This document shows positions 63,622-64,000 of a DNA stretch of 64,000 bases, piece after piece; the first letter of the stretch is position 1, and every line of letters starts with the position of its first letter. Both the position numbers and the translations under genes were made by a program. This DNA is from Amphibalanus amphitrite (lineage: Eukaryota > Arthropoda > Thecostraca > Balanomorpha > Balanidae), in NCBI RefSeq assembly GCF_019059575.1, contig NW_024881625.1, positions 620,001-684,000 of the forward strand. Direction: 5' to 3'. The notes below the pieces were generated by a model, which saw only the letters and a list, made by a program, of their open reading frames with translations, was not told where the DNA came from and did no database searches.

Positions 63622-64000
63622 CGTCTAAAAGGAGAACAAGAGGCACACATCGAGCAAATATCACAGTTCAATCGTTTTGATTTTTACATACGCTTTTAAC
63701 GTGGAGGTGCCGCGACGTTTGATCGAGGGGGTCGGGTGGCTCGTGCGTCCTAACGTGAAACACTGTTTCACGTTAGGAGATGAACTCAGTGCGTTGCTTC
63801 GAAGGTTCTTGATAACCAATAAATAGGTGCATCCGCATGCGAATTTTGAATGATCTAAGTTACGTAATTACCGAGATATAGGCCTTTAAACTTTTTCTAA
63901 TTATTTAGTAGACAGTAGACACCCGTTATAACCGCTGAGTCAACTTCCAAAATGCGTCAACTGCGTCATAGGACACACGCCGTTGCTTAATCTGAAGCTG
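63622..64000. other. Unassigned sequence to window end
   Basis: A short GTTTCACGTTAGGA/TCCTAACGTGAAAC palindrome lies at 63747-63778. Nothing else was recognised. Confidence 0.4.

Overview
This window is a repeat-rich stretch of an invertebrate animal genome. An arthropod such as a crustacean or chelicerate is my best guess, but the sequence does not settle it. Evidence for an animal: a Ty3/Gypsy element primed by tRNA-Trp, a BEL/Pao element, I-clade and Jockey/CR1-group LINEs, P-like and Tc1-like transposase remnants, hAT-type elements with 8-bp target duplications, tRNA-derived short repeats and Penelope-like inverted terminal repeats. There are no operons, ribosome binding sites, CRISPR arrays or intact RNA genes. 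Only one convincing host-type reading frame is present: a 139-residue coiled-coil protein at 34754-35173 (minus) that resembles the meiotic protein SYCE2.

Layout. 1-7 kb: short DNA transposons, most inserted at TTAA, plus a GGGGCAAAACGCCCC palindrome-rich element and a GGCCC-rich minisatellite. 7.4-11 kb: a P-element-like transposase fragment, diverged repeats and two tRNA-like SINE heads. 11.6-14.7 kb: a GGTGT-rich repeat interrupted by a 5'-truncated LINE and a TTAA element. 15386-27360: a young Ty3/Gypsy element (4-bp TCTT duplication, near-identical LTRs) carrying a nested, apparently coding-complete I-type LINE (about 16790-23510). 27.4-34.2 kb: a four-element nest of TTAA transposons. 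34.7-41.7 kb: the coiled-coil gene, a GACTCC-type hAT element inserted in its own relative, a SINE-like fragment and a second GGCCC-type array. 41758-50544: a BEL/Pao element with same-length LTRs, an AAATG duplication and one long Gag-Pol frame, carrying an 800-bp TIR element in its leader. 52.3-64 kb: a 407-bp tandem duplication, more TTAA elements, a 3.36-kb TIR element built around a 20-bp minisatellite, a small polyadenylated retrocopy with target duplication, hAT elements, and three sets of repeats with hammerhead-ribozyme-like cores.

The dominant theme is a group of TTAA-inserting, piggyBac-like non-autonomous elements. Most have termini of the type CCCTCGC or CCCGCG, subterminal G-run/C-run hairpins, and a high density of AGGTCA/TGACCT motifs, the half-site bound by nuclear receptors. 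They insert repeatedly into each other's TTAA sites, so neighbouring elements share a single TTAA. Nothing here works as a metabolic or signalling pathway. The window records successive transposition, and several layers look very recent.
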